Position numbers and translations under genes: made by a program
Origin: Chloroflexota bacterium
Lineage (GTDB): Bacteria > Chloroflexota > Dormibacteria > Aeolococcales > Aeolococcaceae
Direction: 5' to 3'
Assembly: GCA_005889515.1 (NCBI GenBank)
Contig: VBHE01000021.1
Location: 1-14,846, forward strand
Length of the DNA stretch: 14,846 nt
Shown here: positions 5,969-12,792 of the stretch, in pieces
Numbering within the stretch: position 1 is the first letter of the stretch
How the letters are laid out: each line of letters begins with the position of its first letter
Notes under the pieces: model-generated
Databases searched by the model: none
Told to the model about the DNA's origin: nothing
The model's input: the letters and a program-made list of their open reading frames with translations, nothing else

Positions 5969-7071
5969 GCGGGCTGCTGATCGACGGTCGCGCCCTCCAG
6001 GACCGGTCGGCGGTGCGCGGCATCGGCACCTACGTCCGCGGCCTCTGTGAGGGTCTGCACGGGCTCGGCGTCCACCCCGACCTGCTGCTTCGCGCCGGCG
6101 CGCCGCCGCCCCCGGAGCTGGCCCGCTGGGGCCTCGGCGAGGGAGCCCGGGTCCCGGTCCTGAAGCGGCGCATCCAGCCGGTCGCCGACCACCTGCTGGT
6201 GATGCGCGCGCTCTCCCGGGTGCGCCCCTCCCTCTACCACGCGGTGGAGTGGGCCCAGCCGCTGCGCGCGCGCGTGCCGGTGGTCGTCACCGTCCACGAC
6301 CTCATCCCGTTCCTGTACCCGCGGCTCTACCCGTGGATGCGGCGCGAGCGGCTCGCGGCGCTGCGCCTGCTCCGGCGGGCCGACGCGGTGGTCGCGGTGA
6401 GCGGGTGCACCGCCGCCGACACCGTCCGGCTGGCACGGGTCGACCCGGCGCGCATCGCCGTGGTCCCCCACGGCGTCGCCGCCGACTTCCTCCCCGCCCC
6501 GGAGGCGGAGGTCGATGCGGTGCGTGCCCGCCTCGGGCTCGACGGCCCCTACCTGCTCTCGGTCGGCACCTTCGATCCCCGCAAGCGGGTGGAGCTGCTG
6601 ATGCGGGCCGCGGCCGGGCTCGAGGGGCTCACCCTCGTGGTGGCCGGCGACCAGGGCGCCTACGCGGGCGCGGTCAGGGCCGCTGCCGCGGCGGCCGGGG
6701 TCGCGGACCGCACCCGGGTCACCGGCCATGTCCCGCTCCCCGAGCTGGTCGCCCTCTACTCCGGCGCGGGCTGCCTGCTCTTCACCTCGGGGTACGAGGG
6801 CTTCGGCCTGCCCCTGCTCGAGTCGATGGCCTGCGCGACCCCGGCGGTCGGCTTCCGCAACTCCGCCCTCGGCGAGGTCGGCGGCGAGGCCGCGGTGCTC
6901 GTCGACGACGGCGACGTCGAGGCGATGGCGGCGGCGGCCCGCCGGCTCCTCGACGACCCCGCGGAGCGCGCCGACCGGGTGGCCACCGGCCGCGCCTGGG
7001 CCGCGCGCTTCACCTGGGAGACGACCGCGCGGCGCACCCTCGACGTGTACCGCACCCTGACATCGATGTGA
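5956..7071 (+). CDS. GT4-like GT-B glycosyltransferase, mannosyltransferase-like (third in the operon)
   Basis: This is a 371-residue transferase, counted from GTG 5956. It has an RGIGTYVRGL loop (21-30) of the kind seen in mannosyl- and rhamnosyl-transferases near the N-terminus. VVVTVHDLIPF (109-119) is a typical GT4 acceptor-side strand. LSVGTFDPRKRVELL (201-215, Lys210) and the E-x7-E motif in YEGFGLPLLESMAC (280-293, Glu281 and Glu289) form the donor site. The start is uncertain by three codons. GTG 5956 overlaps the previous gene by 13 nt and lies in a perfect GGAGGTG, whereas CTG 5965 has ideal spacing from it and gives MSGLLIDGRAL. It ends the operon; a separate promoter follows. Confidence 0.9.
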   Translation: MGPLSGLLIDGRALQDRSAVRGIGTYVRGLCEGLHGLGVHPDLLLRAGAPPPPELARWGLGEGARVPVLKRRIQPVADHLLVMRALSRVRPSLYHAVEWAQPLRARVPVVVTVHDLIPFLYPRLYPWMRRERLAALRLLRRADAVVAVSGCTAADTVRLARVDPARIAVVPHGVAADFLPAPEAEVDAVRARLGLDGPYLLSVGTFDPRKRVELLMRAAAGLEGLTLVVAGDQGAYAGAVRAAAAAAGVADRTRVTGHVPLPELVALYSGAGCLLFTSGYEGFGLPLLESMACATPAVGFRNSALGEVGGEAAVLVDDGDVEAMAAAARRLLDDPAERADRVATGRAWAARFTWETTARRTLDVYRTLTSM

Positions 7072-7088
7072 CGGCTTACACCCACAGG

Positions 7089-7117
7089 TTGTGAGCGTGC
7101 CGGTGGACGGCTACCAT
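7089..7117 (+). promoter_or_regulatory. Promoter of the GH18 gene (TTGTGA-17-TACCAT)
   Basis: TTGTGA (7089-7094) and TACCAT (7112-7117) are separated by exactly 17 nt. This is the best -35/-10 pair in the window. The predicted transcript starts near 7124, about 30 nt before the ATG at 7155. An upstream in-frame ATG at 7116 falls inside the -10 and is therefore unlikely to be used. Confidence 0.6.
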
Positions 7118-7154
7118 GCACGGGCGTCACGCGCCCGCATCTCTGGGTCTCCGT

Positions 7155-9541
7155 ATGAAGCACTCCGTCTCCGCACCGCCGACCCGCCTGCGCCGGGCCG
7201 CCACCCTGGCGGCACTCTCCGCGGTGCTCGCCGCCGCCGTCCTCGGACTGGTGCGCGCCGCCGGCCAGAGCGCCCCCACCCCCACCACCGGACCGGCGCC
7301 CCACGACCCGCCGGTCGGAGTGCACGCCCTCCAGCAGCGGCAGTTCGGCAGCGTGCAGGCCATGGCCACCGCGGTGCGGATGACGCCGCTGAAGGCCACG
7401 ACGGCGACCCCGGCGACGGCGAGCACGCCCGCGGTCGGTGGACCGGCGCGGGAGGTGCTCGGCTTCGCGCCCTACTGGGACATGGCGAACTGGAAGCAGT
7501 GGCAGCTGCAGCGCCTCTCCACCATCGCCTACTTCGGGGTCACCCTCGACGGCAACGGCAACCCCGTCCACGACGAGGGCTGGCCGGCGTGGACGGGGCA
7601 GCAGCTGACCGACATGGTGAGCGCCGCACACGCGAGCGGGGTGCGGGTCCTGGTGACGATCAAATCCTTCGACACCCCGACGATCTCCTCCATCGTCAGC
7701 AACCCCGCGCACGCCCAGAACGCGATCGCCACCGCGATCTCCCTGGCAAGGTCACGCGGCCTCGACGGCATCGACGTCGACTTCGAGGGGGCGTCCTCGC
7801 CGACCTACCCGACGATCGCCCAGGACCTCACCGCCTTCATGGGAGGCCTCACCGCCCAGACCCACGCCGCGATCGGCGGCAGCGAGGTGGTCATCGACAC
7901 CTACTCGGGCTCGGCGAGCTGGGACGGCGGGCTCTTCAACGTCGGCGCGCTCGCCCCCAACGTCGACGCCTTCTTCGTGATGGCGTACGACATGGCCTTC
8001 AGCAACACGCCCGGCCAGGCCAGCCCCAACGCGCCGCTGACCGGCTTCACCTACAACGACACGACCGCCGTCGCGCAGTACCTCGCCAAGGCGCCGGCGT
8101 CGAAGATCATCCTGGGCGTCCCCTACTACGGCTACAAGTGGTCGACGACAGCGGCGCGGCGATGGCCGACACCTACTCCGGCGTCTTCACCGACTTCGCC
8201 TGCGCCGCCCAGCTCACCAGGCAGTGGGACGCGACCGCGGCGAGCCCGTGGGCGACCTGGTACTCGGCGGCGACCGGCGACCCCTGCGGCGGCAACTTCA
8301 ACAGCTGGCGGGAGATGTACTACGAGGACGTCACCTCGATCGGCGCCAAGTACGACCTCGCCAACCAGTCGAACCTGCGCGGCGCGGGCATCTGGGCGCT
8401 CGGCTACGACGACGGCCACAGCGAGCTCTGGGACCTGATCGGCAGCCACATCAACGTCAGCCACGCCCCGGTGGCGAGCGCCACCGCGCCGGCCGGACCC
8501 TTGAACAGCACCGCCTTCGGGGTCTCCTGGGGAGTGACCCCCGGCAGCGTTCCGGCCACCTCCTACCGGATCTGGGTGAGCCAGGACGGCGGCGCCTGGA
8601 CGCGCTGGATCTCCACCGCGGCGACGACCGCGACCTTCCACGGCTTCGCCGGACACGGCTACGCGTTCTACGCCGAGGCGTTCGGCGCCGGCGGCTACGG
8701 CTCGGGTGCGCCCAACGGCTCCACCCCGGCCCAGCCCACCACCCAGATCGCCGCCGGCGCGACCCGCGCCGAGCCCTTCACCGGCCTCTACGCCGCCGAC
8801 GCCTACGGCGACCTCCTCCCCGCCTCGTCTCCGCCACTGCCGCCCACCGCCACCTGGCCGGGGTGGAGCATCGTCCGCGGGGTCGCGATGGCGCCGGCCG
8901 GGCAGGGCGGGTACGTGCTCGACGGCTTCGGCGGCCTCCACCCCTTCGGCTCCGCCCCGATCCTCGCCACCAGCGGCTACTGGTCGGGCTGGGACATCGC
9001 TCGCGGCGCCGCGATCGCCCCCGGCGGCCAGGGCGGCTACACCGTCGACGGCTGGGGCGGCGTCCACCCCATCGGCAGCGCTCCGCTGGTGAACGCGACC
9101 TCGTACTGGCCGCGGTGGGACATCGCCCGGGGGATCACCCTCAACGCCTGCGACGCCACCGGTCACAGCGGCTGGGTGCTCGACGGCTGGGGCGGGGTCC
9201 ATCCCTTCGGCGGCGCCGCGCTGCTCAACGCGAGCTCCTACTGGCCCGGCTGGGACATCGCCCGCGGCATCGCGAGCGTCTGCACCAACGGCCAGCAGGG
9301 CGGCTACGTCCTGGACGGTTGGGGTGGGGTCCATCCCTTCGGCGCCGCGCCGCCGCTGGCGACGACGACCTACTGGCGCGGCTGGGACATCGCCCGCGGC
9401 CTGACCGTGCTGCCCGGCGGTGGCGGGGGCTATGTCGTCGACGGCTGGGGCGGATTCCACCCGATCGGCAGCGCCCCGATCGTCGACAACCCGGTCTACA
9501 CCCCCGGCCACAACGTGGTGCGCGGAGCCGCCGCCAGCTGA
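7155..9541 (+). CDS. Secreted GH18 glycoside hydrolase + Fn3-like + six-repeat module, one frame break
   Basis: This is a predicted exported chitinase-like or peptidoglycan-active glycosidase of about 795 residues once the frame break is bridged. ATG 7155 gives a signal peptide with the basic RLRR followed by a long Ala/Leu core. A Pro/Thr linker leads to a GH18 barrel from about residue 100 (VLGFAPYWDM). The catalytic motif is DGIDVDFE (204-211, Glu211 the acid), with VMAYDM at 275-280. Homology leaves the first frame near 8141-8147, after GVPYYGYKWS, and resumes in the frame two bases on, at DDSGAAMADTYSG. A net loss of 3n+1 nt explains this. The barrel ends at GAGIWALGYDDG. An Fn3-like domain and six repeats follow. 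Bond specificity is unknown; resemblance to YaaH-type wall hydrolases and to chitinases is equally possible. Confidence 0.85.
8783..9538 (+). repeat. Six tandem coding repeats (GH18 protein)
   Basis: This is the same repeat as in the CHAP protein, with units of 42, 42, 45, 44, 42 and 37 residues. The first unit (GLYAADAYGDLLP) is divergent. The extra residues in units 3 and 4 form Cys-containing loops (LNACDATGHS and SVCTNGQQG). The array ends three bases before the window's first pair of convergent stops. Confidence 0.92.
9089..9400 (+). repeat. Long inverted DNA repeat, left copy (pairs with 12927-13238)
   Basis: Within the GH18 repeats, 312 nt match the reverse complement of 12927-13238 with no gaps. 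By eye I count about 17 mismatches (near 95% identity), mostly at third codon positions. The longest exact run I found is 56 nt, at 9098-9153 against 13174-13229. The copies face each other across about 3.5 kb. Confidence 0.88.
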
Positions 9542-9552
9542 TCAGCCGGCGG
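9531..9552. terminator. Palindrome spanning two abutting stop codons, possible bidirectional terminator
   Basis: The 22-bp segment is a near-perfect palindrome: GCTGATCAGC at the centre, CCGCC/GGCGG outside, one mismatched pair. It contains the TGA of the GH18 gene (9539-9541) and, on the other strand, the TGA of the hydrolase gene (9544-9542). There is no loop and no T tract, so terminator function is only suggested. Confidence 0.3.
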
Positions 9553-10429
9553 CGAGGAAGCTCAGGATCCGGTCGTTGACCTGCGCGGGCTTCTCGACGA
9601 GGAGGAAGTGGCCGGTGCCCTCGACCCAGCTCGCCTCCGAGCCCGGGGCCAGGAGGGTGCGGGTCTTCTCCATCGCCGCGTCGTCGAGCGCGCAGCAGCC
9701 GTCGTTGGGGCCGTGCAGGTAGAGGACCGGCTGGGGCGGCAGGGTCCCGTAGGCGGCCCCGTTCTCCGCGGCCCACTCCGCGGTGCCGATGCGCTGCGGG
9801 TCGAAGTACGACCGGTAGTAGCCGAAGGCGGCCTCGAGGTTCGCGGGATCACGCAGGCAGGCCTTGGCGTGGACCAGGTCCTCGGTGGCGTCGTAGCCGG
9901 GGGACCACTCCGCCCAGATGCGGTCGATGAACGCCATGTCGATCGCGGAGACCACCGCCCCGGCGATGGCGCTGCACTGGAAGAACCAGGCGTAGAAGAA
10001 GCGCTTGATCTGGTCGTAGGTCGGGAAGACGTCGGCGATGATCGGCGCGATGGGAATGTTGATCAGCACCACCCGGCGCCAGCGCTCGGGCTCATTCGCC
10101 GCCACCCCGTGCGCCATCGACGACCCCCAGTCGTGCCCGACGAGCACGGCGTCGGAGCCGCCGCCGAGCGCCTCGTGGAGGCGGTTGCCGTCGTGGACCC
10201 GGTCGATCAGGCGGTACCGCCCGTCGGCGGGGATCGCGGTCGGTGCGAATCCGCGCTGGAAGGGCGCCACCGCGCGGTAGCCGGCCGCGGCGAGCGCCGG
10301 CAGCAGGTGCCGGTAGGTGTACGGGGAGTCGGGGAAGCCGTGCAGGCAGAGGGCCAGCGGCCCCTCGCCGGCCTCGAGGTAGGCGAAGTCCAGGCCGTTG
10401 GCGGTCACGCGCCCCTGACGCAGCTCCAT
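9542..10429 (-). CDS. Alpha/beta hydrolase, epoxide-hydrolase-like
   Basis: This is a 295-residue soluble alpha/beta-fold hydrolase. The oxyanion segment is HGFPDSPYTYRHLL (30-43). The nucleophile elbow is VGHDWGSSMAH (97-107), with Asp100 as nucleophile, as in epoxide hydrolases and haloalkane dehalogenases rather than Ser esterases. The acid is probably Asp243 in HGPNDGCC and the base His274 in EGTGHFLLVEKP. A cap domain lies between about 130 and 225. ATG 10429 has GGAGG 8-9 nt upstream (GGAGGGGCCCGAC). There is no signal peptide. Its link to the glycan genes is not obvious, so it may be an unrelated metabolic or detoxification enzyme. It abuts the GH18 stop and is divergent from the next transferase. 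Confidence 0.88.
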   Translation of the reverse strand: MELRQGRVTANGLDFAYLEAGEGPLALCLHGFPDSPYTYRHLLPALAAAGYRAVAPFQRGFAPTAIPADGRYRLIDRVHDGNRLHEALGGGSDAVLVGHDWGSSMAHGVAANEPERWRRVVLINIPIAPIIADVFPTYDQIKRFFYAWFFQCSAIAGAVVSAIDMAFIDRIWAEWSPGYDATEDLVHAKACLRDPANLEAAFGYYRSYFDPQRIGTAEWAAENGAAYGTLPPQPVLYLHGPNDGCCALDDAAMEKTRTLLAPGSEASWVEGTGHFLLVEKPAQVNDRILSFLAAG

Positions 10430-10478
10430 GTCGGGCCCCTCCAGCCGGATCGGCCCCGCGATGGCGCCGGGGATGAGG

Positions 10479-10484
10479 ATCCTA
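10479..10484 (-). promoter_or_regulatory. Candidate -10 (TAGGAT) for the alpha/beta hydrolase gene
   Basis: On the minus strand TAGGAT lies about 50 nt before the ATG at 10429, giving a predicted leader of about 43 nt that contains the GGAGG ribosome-binding site. It overlaps the divergent plus-strand TACGCT by two bases. No -35 is recognisable. Confidence 0.35.
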
Positions 10485-10488
10485 CGCT
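10483..10488 (+). promoter_or_regulatory. Candidate -10 (TACGCT) for the 10505 glycosyltransferase gene
   Basis: TACGCT is the same hexamer as in the operon promoter at 3286-3291 but lacks the upstream TGN. It lies 16 nt before ATG 10505, so the predicted leader is about 10 nt. It shares two bases with the opposing TAGGAT, so the two promoters could not easily be occupied together. Confidence 0.35.
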
Positions 10489-10504
10489 CGCCGGCGCTGC
10501 GAGA

Positions 10505-11728
10505 ATGCGCGCCGTGCCGGAGAGCGACCGTCGGCTGCGCATCGTCACCCCCCGCTTCGGCGAGGCGGTGGTCGGCGGCGCCGAGTCGGTGGCGCGCGAT
10601 CTCGCGCTGCGCCTCGCCGCCGACGGCTGGCAGGTGGAGGTGTGGACCACCTGCGCCGTCGACGCCGTGACCTGGAGCAACCGCGAGCCGGCGGGGACGA
10701 GCGCCGATGGGCCGGTCACCGTGCACCGCTTCCCCACCCGGATCCGCCGCCCGCCGCGCCTCTTCCACCAGCTCAGCCGGGTGCTCTTCCGGCTGCCGCC
10801 CGCGCTCCGCCCGGAGACGCTCTGGGTGATCCTCCAGGGCCCCTACGCGCCGGGCCTCGTCTGGGGGCTCGCCCACGCCCCGGCGGCGCCGACGCTCTTC
10901 CTCCCCTACCTCTACCACCCGTCCCTGCGCGGCGCGCACCGGACCCGCGGGCCGCGCCTGCTCATGCCCGCCGCCCACGAGGAGCGCCCCCTCGGCCTGC
11001 GGTCCGTGGCCCGTCTGGTGGACGCGGTCGACGGGTTCCTCTACGCCACCCCCGAGGAGCGGGCGCTGCTCGAGTCCACCCACCCCGCGGCCGCGCAGCG
11101 GGCCTGGCGGATCGGCAACGTCGGCATCGACCCGCCCCCGGACACCGACCCCGACCGCGCCCGGGAGCGGCTCGGGGTGTCCGGCCCCTACCTCCTCCAC
11201 GCCGGCCGGGCCGCCACCGGCAAGGGGCTCGACGAGCTCCTCGACGCCGTCACCCTGCTCCGCCGCAACCACCCCGAGGTGCACCTCGTGCTCGCCGGCG
11301 ACGCCGGGGCGCCGCCGCCGGCGGGGGCGGCCGCCGATCCCGGCGTCGTCCGCGCCGGCCGGCTCGAGCGCGGCCTGCTCTGGGACGCGATCGCCGGCGC
11401 GACCGCGGTGGTGGTCCCGAGCTACCTCGAGAGCCAGTCGCTCCTCGCCGTCGAGGCCTGGGCGGTGGGGCGGCCGGCGCTGCTCAACGCCGCCTCGCCC
11501 GCGCTCGCCGGCCAGGCGCAGCGGAGCGGCGGGGCGATCGTCTACCGCGGCGCCGCCGAGCTCGTCGCCGCCGCCTCGGCGCTCCTCGACGACCCCGACC
11601 GCGCCGCCGCCCTCGGCGCCGCCGGCCGGCGCTTCGTCGAGACCCGCTACCGCTGGGGGGCGGTGCTCGACGGGGTGCGGGGGCTGGTCGAGGACGCGGG
11701 GCGCCGGGCGGCGCGGCGCGCGGGCTGA
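10505..11728 (+). CDS. GT4-like GT-B glycosyltransferase (fourth in the window)
   Basis: This is a 407-residue transferase. The N-terminal domain has LRIVTPRFGEAVVGGAESVA (11-30) and TTCAVD (48-53), which align with the transferase at 3687, so the two are paralogues. In the donor domain, LLHAGRAATGKGLDELL (230-246, Lys240) is followed by PSYLESQSLLAVEAWAVG (305-322) with the E-x7-E pair Glu309 and Glu317. ATG 10505 is the preferred start; GTG 10514 is an alternative three codons in. No signal peptide or membrane span is seen. It is followed after 56 nt by the GDP-mannose dehydratase, which may supply its donor. Donor and acceptor are unknown. Confidence 0.9.
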   Translation: MRAVPESDRRLRIVTPRFGEAVVGGAESVARDLALRLAADGWQVEVWTTCAVDAVTWSNREPAGTSADGPVTVHRFPTRIRRPPRLFHQLSRVLFRLPPALRPETLWVILQGPYAPGLVWGLAHAPAAPTLFLPYLYHPSLRGAHRTRGPRLLMPAAHEERPLGLRSVARLVDAVDGFLYATPEERALLESTHPAAAQRAWRIGNVGIDPPPDTDPDRARERLGVSGPYLLHAGRAATGKGLDELLDAVTLLRRNHPEVHLVLAGDAGAPPPAGAAADPGVVRAGRLERGLLWDAIAGATAVVVPSYLESQSLLAVEAWAVGRPALLNAASPALAGQAQRSGGAIVYRGAAELVAAASALLDDPDRAAALGAAGRRFVETRYRWGAVLDGVRGLVEDAGRRAARRAG

Positions 11729-11733
11729 TCCCG

Positions 11734-11739
11734 TATGAT
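11734..11739 (+). promoter_or_regulatory. Candidate -10 (TATGAT) ahead of the GMD gene
   Basis: TATGAT, five of six bases of the TATAAT consensus and unusually A/T-rich here, begins 5 nt after the preceding stop. It would give a leader of about 39 nt that includes GGAGG at 11773-11777. No -35 is recognisable at 17 nt, and read-through from the upstream transferase is also possible. Confidence 0.4.
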
Positions 11740-11772
11740 CCGGCGCCGCGCCCGGAGGAGCCTGCGCACCGT

Positions 11773-11777
11773 GGAGG
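11773..11777 (+). promoter_or_regulatory. Shine-Dalgarno GGAGG for the CTG start of the GMD gene
   Basis: GGAGG ends 7 nt before CTG 11785, an optimal distance. No ATG, GTG or TTG in this frame exists between 11641 and the NAD-binding motif, so this site supports CTG initiation. Confidence 0.6.
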
Positions 11778-11784
11778 GATCGAG

Positions 11785-12771
11785 CTGAGCACCGCGCTGA
11801 TCACCGGGATCACCGGCCAGGACGGGACCTACCTGGCCCAGCTGCTGATGGAGCGCGGCTACACCGTGCACGGTCTGGTGCGAGGCCAGAACAACCCGCG
11901 GCTGACGAACGTGGAGCGCCTCTGCCCGGGGATCGAGTTCGTCGAGGGCGACCTCCTCGACCAGTCCTCGCTGATCGCGGCGCTCGAGACCTGTCAGCCC
12001 ACCGAGGTCTACAACCTCGGCGCCATCAGCTTCGTCGCCCTCTCCTTCAAGCAGGCGTCGCTCACCGGCGAGGTGACCGGGCTCGGGGTGGTGCGGATGC
12101 TCGAGGCGATCCGCACCGTGAACGCCGACATCCGCTTCTACCAGGCGTCGAGCAGCGAGATGTTCGGCAAGGTGCGGGAGACGCCGCAGACCGAGGGCAC
12201 CGCGTTCCACCCGCGCTCACCCTACGGCGTCGCCAAGGTGTACGGCCACTACATCACCGTGAACTACCGCGAGAGCTATGGCATGTACGCGTGCAGCGGC
12301 ATCCTCTTCAACCACGAGTCCGAGCGCCGCGGCCTCGAGTTCGTCACCCGGAAGATCACCAACTCGGTGGCGAAGATCAAGCTCGGCCTGCAGAAGCAGC
12401 TCGCGCTCGGCAACCTCAGCGCGCGCCGCGACTGGGGATTCGCCGGTGACTACGTGCGCGCGATGCACCTCATGCTCCAGCAGGACGAGCCCGACGACTA
12501 CGTCATCGCCACCGGCGAGACCCACAGCGTCGAGGAGTTCTGCGAGCTCGCCTTCGCCCATGTCGGTCTCGACTGGCGCGACCACGTGGTCACCGACGAG
12601 CGCTTCCTCCGCCCCGCCGAGGTCGACCTGCTCATCGGCGACTCCACCAAGGCGCGGACGAAGCTGGGATGGACGACCACGGTGAGCTTCCCCGAGCTGG
12701 TCACGCGGATGGTGGAGAGCGACCTCGCCGCTCACAGCGCCGCCCTGAGGCAGGGCGTCGCCGGCGGCTGA
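11785..12771 (+). CDS. gmd: GDP-mannose 4,6-dehydratase, CTG start
   Basis: This NAD(P)-dependent short-chain dehydratase converts GDP-mannose to GDP-4-keto-6-deoxymannose, the entry to GDP-rhamnose, GDP-fucose and related donors. The 328-residue product begins LSTALITGITGQDGTYLAQL, with the dinucleotide-binding GITGQDG at 8-14. It has EGDLLD, YNLGAISFVALSF, the active-site QASSSEMFG (120-128, Glu125), SPYGVAK (145-151, Tyr147 and Lys151) and NHESERRG. It also has the C-terminal ARRDWGFAGDYVRAMHLML and LRPAEVDLLIGDSTKA, all typical of GMD. Read with CTG as Met, the N-terminus MSTALITGITGQDG is what the family normally shows. No reductase or epimerase to finish the sugar is in the window. The activity is confident; the final sugar is not. 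Confidence 0.92.
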   Translation: MSTALITGITGQDGTYLAQLLMERGYTVHGLVRGQNNPRLTNVERLCPGIEFVEGDLLDQSSLIAALETCQPTEVYNLGAISFVALSFKQASLTGEVTGLGVVRMLEAIRTVNADIRFYQASSSEMFGKVRETPQTEGTAFHPRSPYGVAKVYGHYITVNYRESYGMYACSGILFNHESERRGLEFVTRKITNSVAKIKLGLQKQLALGNLSARRDWGFAGDYVRAMHLMLQQDEPDDYVIATGETHSVEEFCELAFAHVGLDWRDHVVTDERFLRPAEVDLLIGDSTKARTKLGWTTTVSFPELVTRMVESDLAAHSAALRQGVAGG

Positions 12772-12792
12772 TCCCTGCGCTCCCCTCAGCCG
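12765..12792. terminator. Inverted repeat CGGCTGA/TCAGCCG containing both convergent stops
   Basis: CGGCTGA (12765-12771) ends with the GMD stop codon. TCAGCCG (12786-12792) begins with the complement of the S53 gene's stop. The perfect 7-bp arms enclose a 14-nt loop. The symmetry suits a bidirectional terminator for convergent genes, but there is no T tract. Confidence 0.35.

Noticed and set aside
7116..7154. ATG 7116 as start of the GH18 gene
   Set aside because: It lies inside the -10 TACCAT. The downstream ATG 7155 gives a cleaner signal peptide and a normal leader.
8136..8152. Programmed ribosomal frameshift in the GH18 gene
   Set aside because: I see no slippery heptamer or strong downstream structure, and enzymes of this family are not known to use one. 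A deletion or assembly error is simpler.
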